NCBI GenBank assembly: GCA_039545315.1
Contig: BCIM01000013.1
Coordinates: forward strand, 248,001-312,000
Reading direction: 5' to 3'
DNA from: Kondoa malvinella
Taxonomy: Eukaryota; Basidiomycota; Agaricostilbomycetes; Agaricostilbales; Kondoaceae
Length of the DNA stretch: 64,000 bases
Made by a program: the position numbers and the translations under genes. Of the stretch, positions 21,055 to 34,248 are shown piece by piece (the first letter of the stretch is position 1; the number at the start of each line of letters is the position of its first letter). The notes under the pieces are model-generated. The model was not told where the DNA came from, did no database searches, and saw only the letters and a program-made list of their open reading frames with translations.

Positions 21055-24000
21055 ATGAACGATACCAGGTGGAAGCCCATCAGTCCGGCCATCCACGGCT
21101 TCTGCATCTTGCCATATGAGCCGCAAGAGGATGCTTTAGATGCCGCCCGACAAATATCGCTCGAGCTGTCTGATGAATTCTATGCTTTTGAAGAGTATGG
21201 CACCGCATGGTACAGAGGCTATGTGATCAAACAAAACAATGCAGCTTGGACAGAAGAGACGAGAGAGCATTTGGACATTGGCGTGTTTCCTAAATCTCAC
21301 TGCAAGATTCGAGGGACTGTGCCAGACTCGCCAGCTGTGCAGCAGGATCCCTTTCGTACCAGCCAATCTGTCACCTATCAATCACCCGAATATGGCCTGA
21401 AGAGAGCTATGCATCCGCTTGAAGAGGAAGACGAAGAAGAATCCAGCTTCCCTCGAGTCCCAGACTCGCCCAACAACTCCCTTGCGCCTTCTGTACAAAG
21501 CCCAACTACACCTTCTAGAACGCGAAAACTCAGTAGCAACCGTAACTCAGTCATCTCGTTACAGAACGCATCGGCCTATTCTCTATCTGGCGCTGACGGT
21601 CGCAGACTCTCATCTGCTTCCTTCGCATCAAGCCATCATACTCAGAATGGTCTATCGTCCCCAGCCTCGGATAGACCAGTACCACCTCTTCCATCTCTTC
21701 GCAGCACAGACGAAACTTTAGCTGGACAAACCGAACCTCTCATTGATGAAATCTCGGCTGCTCTGAGAGAATGGCAAGCTATGATCTATGTTCATCTGAA
21801 AGCCTGCAAATACGCTCTGATAGAAGAAGTCAATGGCTACATCCAAGTCTTGCATGCTGGTCGTCGACAATTGCTTTCGGACTCGCTTTCGAATGAAGAG
21901 ACGATTGCTTTACGTAAAGAATTGGTGCAGGTCTTGCTAAGGGGTAACTTGGCACAAGGGTTGGATGTGATTGTGCGACATCCGGAAGCGGGCGGCTTAG
22001 CAGATGTGGATGGATTAGGACCGAGCAGCATGTCGCCCATCCGCATGTACAGCTTACAAGTCAGATCAGCCTACGCCGCAACACAAAAAGACAGCGGCAC
22101 TACCCATGGGACTGATCTTCTGGCTATTTTACCTTCCACAGCGAGCAATCTCAAGCCATCGGAAAGCAAAATGTCTCAGCTGGACAAGAGCAACTCGGCT
22201 CCTGCCAAGCCTGTTTTCGAACATGTCTATCTCGACTTGCGCGCTTTTGTCGCCAACCCTTGTGATCCTGGTGAACTTTCAGAACTATACTTTTCGCTAT
22301 ACAGCCAAACAGAGTCCAAGTTTCTTACTGGTACGCCGGACTCCTTCATGTTGAGTTAGATCTTGTTGATATGATTATGACAGAGGACTTTTGCGTCATT
22401 CTCAATCACAATGGCGTACCAACCGCAGAAGGACGTTTAGGCCGTATGCGAACTCTGTTCAAAGATCTGAGCGCCTCAGATCTGCAAGACCAGCTCTTTC
22501 TAGTATGCAGAATAGTCAAGAATGGAAGCCTCAAGTCGAATGGACAGCAATTGCAATCATTGCACGAGTACAATGGGTCCAGCACCGAATTATCACCTAG
22601 AAGCTCTGATCGAGAATTTGATTCTGGATCAATTAGATCTGCTACGACGGGCGGTGTCGATAGTTCGATGCATGAAGATTCAACCAACAGTATGCTTTGG
22701 ACTTCTCGTTCTGGCAGACAAACGGTTCGAAGACCTTTCGGTTGCGCCGTTTTGGACCTCACCAACATCCTCAAGCAAGATCATTCCCGTCGAGAAGCCA
22801 TGTCACCTGGTCCTGGACCGTCTTCCAACGCATTTCAACGTGAAGAATACAGCATGCCAATCTTTGTTCCGTACAATGAAGCTACTTTCTCTACTTTGCA
22901 CGAAGACATTATCGCTTCTAGGACAAGAGAATTCACTAGCAGTTCGAGAGCTAAAGTCCTCACTGTTCATGCGCGGGCTCTGCATGGTAGTCTCGACCAA
23001 GTCATAGAACAGAATCAAGGCTTGTCGTTGAGTGAGACTGCAGTCACGCAACGACTTGGCTTTGCAGATGTAGTAGATCCGGATGATGCGCGCAATGATC
23101 TATACAGTCAGTCAGGTGGATTATCGTATGCTTGCGGAAACTGATGTTCGCATTCCAGTCAAGCTTTGGTCCGGTGACTTTCCTTCACAAGGTCTCAATG
23201 CAAGCAATACTGGCAGTCTAAGATTTGGGAAAGGACTACAACAGCTGAATGGGACCTCTGGAAGTTCCAAGTGCATCGAGATCACCGCGGAAGTCCGGGA
23301 TAGAAATGGGTCAGTAATAGAGAATTGCGTTGCGCGAGGAAGCGGAGAGAGCAATGTGCACCGATACACCTCTATGGTCTACAAGGGCAATTCCAAACCG
23401 AGTAGGCAAGTATCTTACAGCTCCTTGCCTTTTCTGATCTTCTGCAGCATTTGGCGAACTATTCAAAATTCAAATACCGCATCACGCTCAGTGTCATATC
23501 TTTCTCACATTTCGCAATCGCCAATGGAAAGATCGGGCTGGTGTCTCGGCTGCAGAACGCTCGCCTTTCGCTTTTGCCTACTTCCCTCTGCTGGTCGAGA
23601 CTACAGCTTTTCTGTCTGATGGATCGCATGTATGTGTTCTCGAGAGATATCATACTTCCTCTCAATCGTGTTGCAGTCTTTGGCCTTATATCAGTACAAT
23701 CGAGCAGCCGAATCACCAGCTATCTATTTCACTGCGCCGCATTTTGCAAGCTCTCAATCAGGGCAGCTACCGCCCCACATTATGCCTCTCCGCGATAGCC
23801 TGATCATTCGCACTTTTCTCTGCTCAAGTAAGTCGGAGTCGAGTCTGAGAGGTTGGTCCTGACGCGTGTTTCCAGCTCAATTCACCCAAAATGAAACACT
23901 TCTGCAACTATTCTCCTGGGAGCAGCGAATTTCGAATCCATCGAACCTTCTGGCTACGCTTACAAGTCTACGATATAGTAGCGAAGCAGAAATTGTCAAG

Positions 24001-27000
24001 CATTTGCGTGCTGTTTTGGATTCTCTTTTTGGCATATTGGCTGCACCTCAAAATGATTCAGGCGATTTCAGTCGGCCAGTCTTCATCAATTTGGTATCAA
24101 TCCTGGGCATTGTGGCAGATCGTCGCTTCCAGAACTTCAAGCCTGTCTTGGACACTTACATCCGCGATCATTCGACAACCTCAATCGCTCATTCGCATAT
24201 CCTGAAAAGCATGCAATCGCTTATTGCCGATCACAACACCAGCGGCGAAGTCGCACAGAACTTACGCTCAGCCCTCAAAGTCATCTCTCCTCTGTTCCGG
24301 ATCATACTGCGATCGCGGGAAATACAGCGAACCCGTAACCTTGGCAGCGGTGTCACTTCAGATCATCTCGAAACTGCTTTCAAGAGGGATGTCGATTCTC
24401 TACTCGCTCAAATTAACGATCTCATGATCTCGAAGACCCCGGCATCTGTCCTTGGCACGCAGGTGCTAGTCCTACAGCACATCGCCGGCATCATTCCTAT
24501 GCTTATCACCATCTTTGGCAATCAAGAATGCGCCAAACGAATGTCAACCTTCTGCGACTGTATATCCAGCTACAGCGGAAAGTCTGCAAGCCGCAAGCTT
24601 CTTCTGCTTGCACAGATAGTCACCAGCCCTTTGCTCGATAGCCCTGCTAATCGGGCAACACTCATTCCTAATCTTGTCGCTTGGCTCAAACCGCATTTCG
24701 TCAAGTATGAGACAGCCTCTATGCAAACATCAGCCGAGGCACGGAACAGCGCTCAAATCAATTGGCTCGAAACCATTCGTCTGGCAAACACTGTTGTTGC
24801 GGCGATAGTCGACAGGCTCCATGATAGTCTGCTCGATCCAAATCTGAAGGCCGAAAAAGATCTCCTCGTACAGGAGCAAGACAATGCAGAGTACAGTCTC
24901 TCGCTCTTACCCCGCATAGTCGATATCTACCTGGAACTCGGCTCGTCCACTTATACGGAAACAATACTGCAAGCGAGAAGTTCTGCCTCGATCATTTCGG
25001 CCAGTCCTGCTGTATTTCCGGTCTCTCACCCCTTTTGGCTTTTATCCAAATACCCGCAATCAACCTCCGACCTTCAAGACCACATATCGACTTTCCGTGC
25101 CGATCAAGGAGAACTGGGCGTAGTCGTTCTATCGCTTCTGCGGATTGTTCCGCCATCGGTCTTTCGGAACTTTGTGGATGCAGCGATGCAGGTTGAGGGT
25201 CGAGAGCGGTTCGCCCGCTTCCTGTCCCAGCTCTTCCGCACCTTGCACTCTCTGCTATCTGGTCAAGCGTATCCCTCGACCTGGCTCAGTGTCAGCTCCT
25301 TAGCCCACTCTGTTGTCATCAAATTAGCGGGGCCCGTGTCTTTCCTGCTCGAAGAGGAATTTGTCCCGCGACAAGCAGTCTCCCACTCGTTCGATTTTGT
25401 CCTGTGGAAGTCGTTCTTTTCGATGTACATGCAAGCTCTTGCCAGCGGGCACCTGGACGTAGAGGACTTCTATCCACAGAAACGCCGCAGCATCTGGAAA
25501 AGTGAGCACGAGGTCATTTTGCTAATTTGCTTGCTGACCGCGCGGTACAGCGACTGGCGACCCTCGTGCAAGCTCTGCTACTAGGCTGCTGAAGCTGTGG
25601 CGCATGCTTGGCTGGCAGCAGCAGCCTATGCGACAAACGAGCGAAATCTTTACTTTTGGCGGTTTCCAAGTGCAGCTTACTCCTGGATTACTCGATCTAG
25701 TGTTGGACCTATGTTTAACACGGAATGACAGCCTGAGGGCGACAGGCACTCGAATGCTCTTTTCGATGATCATTGGCGAGTATGGCATTTCTTCTGACTT
25801 TGCCAAGATACGAAACGCCGTAATCGATAAATTCGACAAGATGTTTTCTCAGCGCAAGAAAGATAGCGTGTGAGTCAGACTGCTTGGCACGACGCAAATC
25901 TTGCTGACCCAAAGATGAAGCTCAAGAGCCATGTTCATCTTACAGCTCAGTGATTTATTCGACGCTGCATCTATCACCCAAAATCTGCGCGATCATGTCG
26001 ACGCCTTCATTACCTCCGCAAACACTTTTCTCGGTGCGCAGATAGTTCTGATCCCATTAACAGCTTGCTGATACGGACCTCGTCAGACCTACTATTCGGT
26101 GTGTCCATGCTGCCAGATGGCGAAGAATTTCAGGATGACCGCATCATATCGACGCTTCGCCTGATGTCTTACATCCGGGATATCTCCAGCCCTTCAGTCT
26201 TTACAAAATACGTTGACCGCCTCAAGTCATATCACGTTAGAGCCAATAATTTCACCGAGGCTGCTCTCGTGCTCAAGGTAAGTAGCATGCTTCCTGTTGC
26301 CGCATGGTCAATGATGACCGTGCTTGTAGCTCCATGCCGATCTCTATAACTTTGACACATCAAATACTGTTGAAGCTATGCCAGACGCAAATCTGCCGAA
26401 ACAAAGCGAATTTTCTCGTAAAGAGACCTTGTATCTCCAAACTCTCGAGCTGTTGGGCAAAGGGACGGCCTACGAAAGTGCTCTTGTGTTGTGCAAGGAG
26501 TTGCAAGAGCAATACGAGACCCAGATCTTCGCTTACCAGCGACTGAGCGAGATATTGGCACATCAAGTATGTCGAAACCTACCCGCAGTTGCAATCCTGA
26601 CTTGATCCGGCCAGAGCGAATTGTACAAGAAAATATTGTCGGAAACAAGACATTTTGCTCAATGCTTTCATGTCGGCTTTTATGGCAGAGGCTTTCCAGC
26701 TGTTTTGCAAAACAAACTATACGTGTACAAAGCGAACGATCACGAAAAGCTAGGCGGGTAAGTACTCTACTCTGCAGTATGTTGCTCGGCTAATATTCAT
26801 CATAGCTTCACAGAAAGGATCCTCAACTTGCACCCAAATGCCACTTTGGTTGCCGAGGATCAGCCGTTGCCCAGCGAAACGTTTGACTCGGATGGGCAGT
26901 ATTTGCAAATCTTTGCCGTCAGTCCACAGCCCGACCGATCTTTCCCAATCTTTACGAATCCAGATGTGCCTCAAGGTATGTCCAGATCAATACTCAAGAT

Positions 27001-28176
27001 AAACCTGACCGTATTTGCAGCTGTGCGTGCTTACTACGACATGAACGGGACCAACCGATTCTCCTACTCTCGCACCTTCACCAAGAGCGAAGAAGACAAC
27101 ATTTACAACTCCATCTTCCCGAGCGAATTCCTGTCGAGCTGGACCGAAAAGACGACTTTGACTTGCGCTGATGCCTTTCCGACTGTACTCAAGCGGACCG
27201 AAGTCGTCGATCGCGAGGTAGAAGAATTCACGCCGCTTGAAATATCGCTGGAAAGCATCGAGAAGCGGACGATTGGATTACTCGCTCTAGAGAAGCGATA
27301 CACTGCTCTTAAGGAATCTGGGTCGCCGAAGATCAACACCAATCCCCTCGCGATGGCTCTGAATGACGCAGTAGACACAGGCAGCGCTGGGATTCCTTTG
27401 TTTCGCAACAGTACGCCTTACTATCTCTCTGCCGGATTTAAAGGCTGATCAGAGACAGTCTTCCTCAATCCACTCTATCGAACCGCATACCCTCATCACG
27501 TCGAGCTGGTGGACAGATTAGAGCAGTCAATAGATGACCAGGTAAGCTTCATATTGCCTTTTCGCGTATCACTGACACTTTCTTGCAGGTGCAAGTCATA
27601 CATAGAGTGCTATACTTGCACGGACGACTTTGCTCGCCAGACATGCAGAGCTTCCAAGCCACATTACAGAAGTGTGAGTGTGCCTCTGTTCTACCACTGA
27701 TTGCCTGCCTGACAACGTCCTTCTCAGTCTTTGCCAAAAACGTAAGCCGTCGTCCAAAGCTGCAGAGCGTCATCCTGACAGCTTTGTCCTAGTTTTCGCA
27801 AGAGGTCAAAAATTTGCAACCTATAGCATCGCCGACTTCAGACAGCCTTCCAATCCCACGGACCAGCATAGACTCTTATGCTACATCTACCGCTGACGCA
27901 GACGGCGTTTCTGTTCGATCACCGCAACCTCATCACATGCCTAGCATACAAAGCAAGACCAATGGTCACCTTTCACCGTCTGCTGAAGCATCTCGCTTTT
28001 CTACAAATTTGGTGTCCGTCGACGAAACTCCGCCTCGACTGTCTGGCCAGACCATAGTCAGATCGCCAAGCTTGGACGTAGCATTACAATCACCTTCGGA
28101 ATCGCTACCAAAGCCTAAAAGACCTCCTTCTCTCCTCAGTTCGCGCTTCGGTTCGCTCAAATGGAAGCGAGGTTAA
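21055..28176 (+). CDS. DCK1: DOCK-family guanine nucleotide exchange factor (Dock180/Dck1 type)
   Basis: A very large multi-exon gene of about 2100 codons. Activates Rho/Rac-type GTPases, normally together with an ELMO/Lmo1 partner. N-terminal SH3 domain (TAWYRGYVIKQN; IGVFPKSHCKIRG), then the DOCK-A/B helical region (LREWQAMIYVHLKACKYAL), the C2/DHR-1 domain (DLYIKLWSGDFPS; FLTFRNRQWKDRAG; PFAFAYFPLL), a long helical scaffold, and the catalytic DHR-2 domain (FYGRGFPAVLQNKLYVYK; TERILNLHPNA; FSYSRTFTK; VLKRTEVV). The last 130 residues are Ser/Pro-rich. Introns read clearly at 22331-22383, 23107-23158, 23402-23447, 23630-23676, 23828-23875 and 25502-25550; at least eight more follow. Exact borders after 26 kb are less certain, the overall call is firm. 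Confidence 0.9.
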
Positions 28177-28301
28177 TTTCTGTATTACATCTGTGCGGGG
28201 GCGTTGGTTGTAGGGGCTTCAGTTCAGATACATTGTCACAAGATATCAAGCATTGATACATTCATGTAATACTATGCACATTTGGGTTTTCGCTTCATGT
28301 C

Positions 28302-29421
28302 TCAATCTGACCATTTCGGTTTGCGTTTCTCTGCGAAAGCAGTCATCCCTTCTTTCTGATCGGCCTGTGACGCGTATCTGTCAATGAAGAATTGCGTGGA
28401 CTGTGCAGTCAGACCCACACTGCCAAACAAGGAGTGGAACACCCGTTTCTCAAATTGGATGCCTTGTGTCAATGAAAGCTCGTCGGCTTATCGCAGCATC
28501 ACTATCGATCTTTCTCTCATAGAGAAGAGACCCACCAGCTTTGATAGTCTCCTTGGCCGCCATGGTAGCCAGTCGACCTTTGCTGGCAATCACACCAGCC
28601 GTTTTGACAGCCTCGTTCACCACCTCGTCCTCTCCATCACCTACGACTTTGCTGACCAAACCCCATTGAGCAGCTTCTTGAGCAGAAAAGTTTCGTCCAG
28701 TCATTATGAGTTCCATTGCCCTTGATTTACCAATAGCTCGGATCAAACGTTGACTGCCTCCTGCGCCTGGAATGACGCCCAAATTTATCTCGGGTTGACC
28801 AAATACTGCTGTTGGTGAGGCGTAGATGATGTCGCACCTGTTTTATATGGTCAGGTTCCAGCTTTCAAGGGATTTCGCGTCGAGCTCACATCATGCTCAA
28901 TTCACACCCGCCGCCGAGCTGATAGTATAGTCAGAGACGGTATTCGTGCGGTGGTAGTAGAAGTCTTACAGCATACCCACTGACAGCAGCCAAGGTAGGT
29001 TTGCGAAACTCGTAAAGCTTGGTCCAATGACCGAGCATGTCGTTGCCATAGACATCACTGAAGCTTTGATCCTTCATCTCCTTGATATCGGCGCCTTTAA
29101 GACACATTGCAGCCCTTGAGACGAGTTCATGAGGGGCTCCCAAATCATGTGCGACTGACCAGCAGCAAAAGCTTTCGCATTTCCCGTAATCACGACTGCT
29201 CCTACAGACTTGTCACTTTCAAGGCCAGCCAGTGCGTCGTTGAGGTCGGCGAACAAGGCATTGCTGAGCGCGTTCAAAGCTTTAGGGCGATTCAAGCGAA
29301 TCAAGGCAACACCAGTTGAAGGTTTCGATAATTGGATATTTTGATACTCTGTTGCTCTTCGCACAGAGGTCGAGAAATTCCTGAAGGCCGCTCGAGTAGG
29401 TAACACGCGCGCGAAAGGCAT
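28302..29421 (-). CDS. Enoyl-CoA hydratase, mitochondrial
   Basis: Hydrates trans-2-enoyl-CoA in beta-oxidation. Six exons; the clear introns include 28487-28535 and 28365-28418. The start at 29421 gives a basic Ser/Ala presequence ([20 protein letters not shown]), fitting mitochondrial import. Crotonase signatures are complete after splicing: [11 protein letters not shown] (oxyanion hole region), [12 protein letters not shown] with the first catalytic Glu, and [16 protein letters not shown] with the second. The C-terminus [16 protein letters not shown] is also classic. Start codons of this gene and KTI12 are only 42 bases apart, head to head. Confidence 0.94.
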
Positions 29422-29463
29422 CTTTCTTCTTCTGCTCTCGTTGTCTGTGTCGTTCGCAAAAAT

Positions 29464-30479
29464 ATGGCTCTGGTCACGCTGTCCGGCTATCCAGCTTCGG
29501 GCAAAACAACAAGAGCTTTCCAGTTGTCCAAATTCCTTGAAGCGTCTCAAAGTCTCTCTGTGGTTGTGTTGAATGATGAAAATCTTGGACTGCCTGCGTC
29601 GGCATATGACAGTGAGCTGTTGGTTCAGCGAAGCAGCGGCAATGCTGATGGGGCACTTTAGCTGCGGCGACGGAGAAGATAGCACGAGCGACTCTCATGT
29701 CTGCTGTGATCAGGAATCTTGGAAAGGACAAGATTGTCATCATGGACGGCATGAATTATGTCAAAGGCTTTCGCTACCAGCTGTACTGTGCTGCTCGGGA
29801 AGTTGGAGTGCGGACATTAACGGTATGGCATCAGCTCAATAGTGTGGATATTGCTGAGGAACAAAAGCAGATACATGTTGCTGCCCCGAAGGACAAATGC
29901 ACAGAGTGGAACAAGGCTCGCGAAAAACAGTATGCCCATGCAACGTACGTTATCTTCACTGCTATCAATGCTATGTGTTGAGATCGCCTCAGTTTGGACA
30001 ATCTAATGTCCCGCTTTGAAGAACCATCTTATGCGACTCGCTGGGACACGCCATTGATCACCCTGCCTTGGGATCAAGCTGATCTACCAGAAGAAGAGAT
30101 TTTGAATGCAATACAAAAGGGCGAGCTCAAGCCACCTACGGGCGCAGTCGTTCCAGTATCAAGATCCTCTGGCGACTATTTGCAAAGACTGGAAGCTATC
30201 ACCAACGCAGTACTGGAAGCTATTCTGTCGACGCAAGCGATACAGCCAGGAGGCGGTCAGAAGACTGTTCCAGTCACACTACTTTCCAGCTCTGCTCGTT
30301 TCTCCATCTCGCTTGCTTTGCCAAGCACCAGAACAGTCAATGCGTCTCAACTCCAAAGACTTCGACGACAGTATACAGCACTCAACAAGCAAGCCATGGG
30401 CAAACAACCTTCTGCTGACGTACCTGATCAACAGCTCGCTCATCTCTTTGCGGAATACATCGAAAGTCAGCTGGCTTGA
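29464..30479 (+). CDS. KTI12: Elongator-associated protein Kti12
   Basis: Three exons with introns at 29612-29661 and 29945-29992. Kti12 binds the Elongator complex and is needed for wobble-uridine modification of tRNA; it is related to the tRNA kinase PSTK. The P-loop is at the very start ([15 protein letters not shown]). Further family blocks: [44 protein letters not shown] (the substrate-binding region) and the C-terminal [13 protein letters not shown]. Length of about 305 residues is usual. The start is the first ATG and directly precedes the P-loop strand. Nothing odd apart from the tiny shared promoter with the hydratase gene. Confidence 0.93.
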
Positions 30480-30833
30480 TACCGAAAAAAACATGGACAT
30501 GCAATGTAAATGAGGCCCCTACAAGCCTGGCCAGCATGAGCTTCCTAGCGCTAGAAAATGACAATGTACAACGAAGTGTGTGCGTTTCCCTTGATAAAGC
30601 TTGTCATTTTAATTGACCATTTCGAATAGAATCGTATCGTAAAACCCAAGAATTGTTTTCCTTAACATTATACATGAAACGTGTAGTTGCTGGTGCCGGA
30701 AACAGTGTGTGCATAGAAACTGAAAGAGAGAGACATTTTGGTGATTTCTTCGGGCAAATTGTATACAGGAAAAGACTATCTTGAGAAATTGTGCCTGTCG
30801 GACGACCTGTTCAGCCAGTGATCGACGCTGGCG
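30480..30833. other. Intergenic region between convergent KTI12 and HMG-box genes
   Basis: About 350 bases with no supported gene. It is relatively A/T-rich and should hold both 3' ends. Confidence 0.5.
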
Positions 30834-32547
30834 CTAAGGTTGAGGCGCGTCAAGCGATTGATGAGGAGTCTGGCGATACTCCGGTCTGTCGTAGGTGACA
30901 TGCTGAGCAGAGGGTTGAGAAGGTTGATTAGCCGGAGCGTACTGGGTTGGTACGGTTGAGAAGTACGTTCGGAACTCCCGCCCTTGCTCGATTGGTAGCT
31001 TGCGCCCCTCATCGTATCCATCCTGCGCATATCCAACCGACTGATAGACTTGACCAGCATACTGTTGAGGATCGGACCGAGAGGACGACCAAGATGGCTG
31101 CCTTAGAGCTGGCATGCGGTAGTGTGGAGATGGCGATGGACCAGCGAAAGTATAGTGCTCTCCAGGACCGGTGGTTTGGTAGTTTGTCTCTTCAACAGTC
31201 GTCCGGCCGCGAGAAGAGCTTGTAGAGTGTGAGAAAGGCGAGCCGAAAGAAGAATAGAAACCAGCCTGGTATTGCACCGGCTGAGGTTGCGGCGCGGGCT
31301 GAGTTCGTTGATAATATCCTCGAGCTGCCATCTGATCATAAGAGTCAGGATAGTGGGCAGGGGGCTGAGGCGGAGGTGGTGCGTAGCCAAATGGACTTTG
31401 TTCGTCTTGCTCATAGCTTGAATCTGACGAGTACGAGAGAGAGTGGGATCTCGGAGCTGGAGAAGGCGTCCAAGGCAGGGAGGCCGGACTTCGCACTTGC
31501 TGATAATCACCATTACCGTATGCAGCGGAGCAAGAACTACCGACAGAGTAACGCTCAAAGCGAGAGCCTAGATAGCCAATGTCTGGCGAAGTCATGCGAG
31601 GAGATAGCGAGACCGAGCTTCCAGAGCTGTCCAGGCTGATAGCATCGCTCGAAGCTGACGACCTGCGCGAAGAGGGTCGCACGGGCCTGGACTTTGAGGT
31701 TTTGCGTCGCTTTCCTGCTCCGTTGCCTCTGCGCTTGAAGACATAGTCTGATTTACAGCTATAGGTGAGCTCGAGTACTGAAATTGACAGTGCAGAGCTT
31801 ACCTGGATGCTTCTTATGGAAGAACTCCTTCAGGACCCTCGCATGCTCATGATAGGTTTTCTTTTGCACCTGTTTCGTCAATGAGCCAGGCATTCGTGAC
31901 TAGGAGTTGTGGCTTCTTACGTCTCCCAAGCTTTTCCATTCGTCGCTGAGCAAGCCTGATATCTCTCCTGTTTTCATCGCTGGATTTTGCCTCTGTAGAG
32001 CTGGCCGACGATGACGGGAAAACTTGATAGCAGACCCATCAATAAGTGACGATTGTATCAATGAAGGCATTACGCTTACAATCATGAAAGAGTTCATTGG
32101 CCGCTTGGGCTGGCCATCCTGATGCAGCTCTTGGTGCAACAGATCCGGTCGCATTTCCAAACCAGTATGATCACGAAGAACCACTGACGAGGTGTTGGAA
32201 GAACCTTGAGAATCAAAGCTAGAATCGCTGTTGGCGTAAGTCGGCACACCATAAGGTCTGAAAGGTTGATCTGGCGTGAGAAAAGAAGTGCATGAGCATA
32301 AAATGTTTCAGCTGTCACAGAACATCGGAAGCTGACCAAGTACTGGCGGCATTTCGTCAGACTGAGCAAATTGACCTGCTAGGTAGGAAGTTGAAGGCTC
32401 GGTCTGCTGATCTTCGTTCATATTGTTGAAGCTTTCCACGCCAGGAAGGCGATAGGCGTGGCGAGGCATATTCTGCCATTCCGACCAAGGCGGCTCTGAG
32501 AAAGACAGAGGCTCCGCAGGATGATCTCGCTCGTGATTGCTGTCCAT
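30834..32547 (-). CDS. Sequence-specific HMG-box transcription factor
   Basis: Five exons; the first intron is 32271-32336 and three more interrupt the HMG box. Assembled box: KRPMNSFMIFSRHRRPALQR, then MKTGEISGLLSDEWKSLGD, YHEHARVLKEFFHKKHPDYV and FKRR. RPMNSFMIFSR and the HPDY ending mark the SOX/MATA-HMG class, which bends DNA at specific sites, rather than the non-specific class. The N-terminal 160 residues are acidic and Ser/Gln-rich. The C-terminal 270 residues are disordered, rich in Ser, Pro, Gln and Tyr, as in activation domains. In basidiomycetes such factors often act in mating or morphogenesis, but I cannot assign this one to Prf1, Rop1 or another known gene. Confidence 0.88.
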
Positions 32548-33188
32548 CTAGAATATACGATACTAGATTCTGGAGACCTGATAGACGAGATTGACTGGGG
32601 TCAATGAATGTCCTCATGTGCGAGATTGGGTCAGCTAATGACCTTTGAGTAAGTTTTGGGACAGCGGTAACGTGGTTTGAGATGTTACGAAGGAAATAGA
32701 GAGGTCTGTCGAGCGGTCACCTTCGGGCGTCTACTGCTTGGGCCGGCTCTATTGAGTAGACGGGCTGGCTTACGTGAAACACGCACGGCACCTTCTGAAG
32801 CTTGACGGTGGATGTGTAGGTAGCTGCCAACGGGAATGACAAGTGAGCATAGAAGAATATACGGCGCTCAATCTTCTGGGCGCAGCTAGGCGCTTTTGTC
32901 CTCATTGTCATGACATGGAGATGAAACGGAATAGCGACGCCGATCATGGCCAGCCAGACATTGTAACAGTCCGCTGGTCGCGACAGCTTGAGAGACACTG
33001 TAGTGCGTATTGTAGCTGCACAACTGCCGTTTCACAGTTTTGAGTATTCGGGGTACTTCGATTGTTTGTGCGTTCGCGTAGGCACCTGCAGAGAGGTGCA
33101 TTTAGACGACCACAGCACCCTCAGCATCGATGTGAGGAACAATCTTTGAGCGAGACAAGAGGCTGACGGGCTTGCCCAGAACGAAGAC
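32548..33188. other. Divergent promoter region between the HMG-box gene and CGI121
   Basis: About 640 bases with no accepted gene. Open frames of 60-115 codons exist on both strands but look like chance: they overlap each other and carry no recognisable motif. Regulatory elements for both flanking genes should lie here; I could not identify any. Confidence 0.5.
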
Positions 33189-34033
33189 ATGGCAGAAGTG
33201 GAGACATGGAACTTCAGAGCGCTGCCCGAAGAGTTGAACACAGCGTATCTCGGATTGTTCGATGTGAGGCGCGCAGCACGCAAGGATTCTTCGAGCTGAC
33301 ATGCTTTGCAGATCGCCGAAGGCCACGGTGATGCGTTGCAGAAAAGGCTCATAGGTATTGGAGCCTGCATCAGTCTCAACTACATGCTAAAGTATGCGAC
33401 AGCCGCGAGTCGAATGGAAGGGCAAGATGGAGATAGCGAAAGAAGCTCTGTCGACTTTGCGTTTCTGGACGGCAGCAAGGTCACTCTCTTTACTCGCCTG
33501 TCTCTGTGCTCGCATGCTGATGATGCATGCTGTCAGATCCTGTCTGGTAGACACATCTTCTCCGCTGTCTATGCTGCGCTGCTCGCTGCTTCCGCGCAGA
33601 CTCTCCGTACCGCGACCGTCGTAGGTCGGTAGTGCAAGTCTTCTTCTCCTCCTTAACCTGCTTGATAGCACTCGGAGATCATCTACAATGTCACTCGTGG
33701 GTATTCCCTAAGTGTGCAAGCTCTTATGCTCATGCAAGGCCTGCAGTCTCTTCGAACATAGGCGACGGTTTGCGATCTTTCGGAGTGGGCAACGCAACGA
33801 GATCGCTTCTGTTGGTACACGTGCCGACTACTGGCCGTGATGCTGCTCTTGTTTCGCGGCAGATGCAAGACTTGGCTCAAGCACCTTTCTTGCCCATCAA
33901 CCAATTAGGGCAACATGCTTCCTTAGCTGCAGTCAAGAAAACGTACAAGCTGGGAGCAGATACTGCATTGCAAGACAGGCGAAAAGTGGATGATGTAGTG
34001 ACGTCGATAGTCGCTTCCAAAACTGCTGCATGA
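33189..34033 (+). CDS. CGI121: KEOPS/EKC complex subunit Cgi121
   Basis: Six short exons with introns at 33264-33311, 33355-33402, 33480-33536, 33621-33668 and 33697-33761. Cgi121 is the KEOPS subunit that binds the tRNA 3' end during t6A formation at position 37. The spliced frame gives VDFAFLDGSKILSGRHIFSA, then VHSEIIYNVTRDGLRSFGVG (the conserved E-I-I/V-Y-N element), ATRSLLLVHV and a C-terminal helix. Length of about 190 residues is normal for fungal Cgi121. No single exon is long enough to reveal the family alone; the assignment comes from the assembled order, which is convincing. Confidence 0.85.
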
Positions 34034-34248
34034 ATGCTTTTGTTGTAAAAACGATGGTGCTTGCATTTGATTTCCTTGTTGCGTGTGTATGGATATGATG
34101 CGACTACTCATTCACAATTTTGACCCCCTTTGATGCTGACACAACAACCCAAAAACCATGAGAGACTTGAACAAGATTAAAATGCTTTTTCTGTTCGAGG
34201 CATGAGCACAAAAGCTCTCATATACTTGCAAAGACGCACATACATTAG

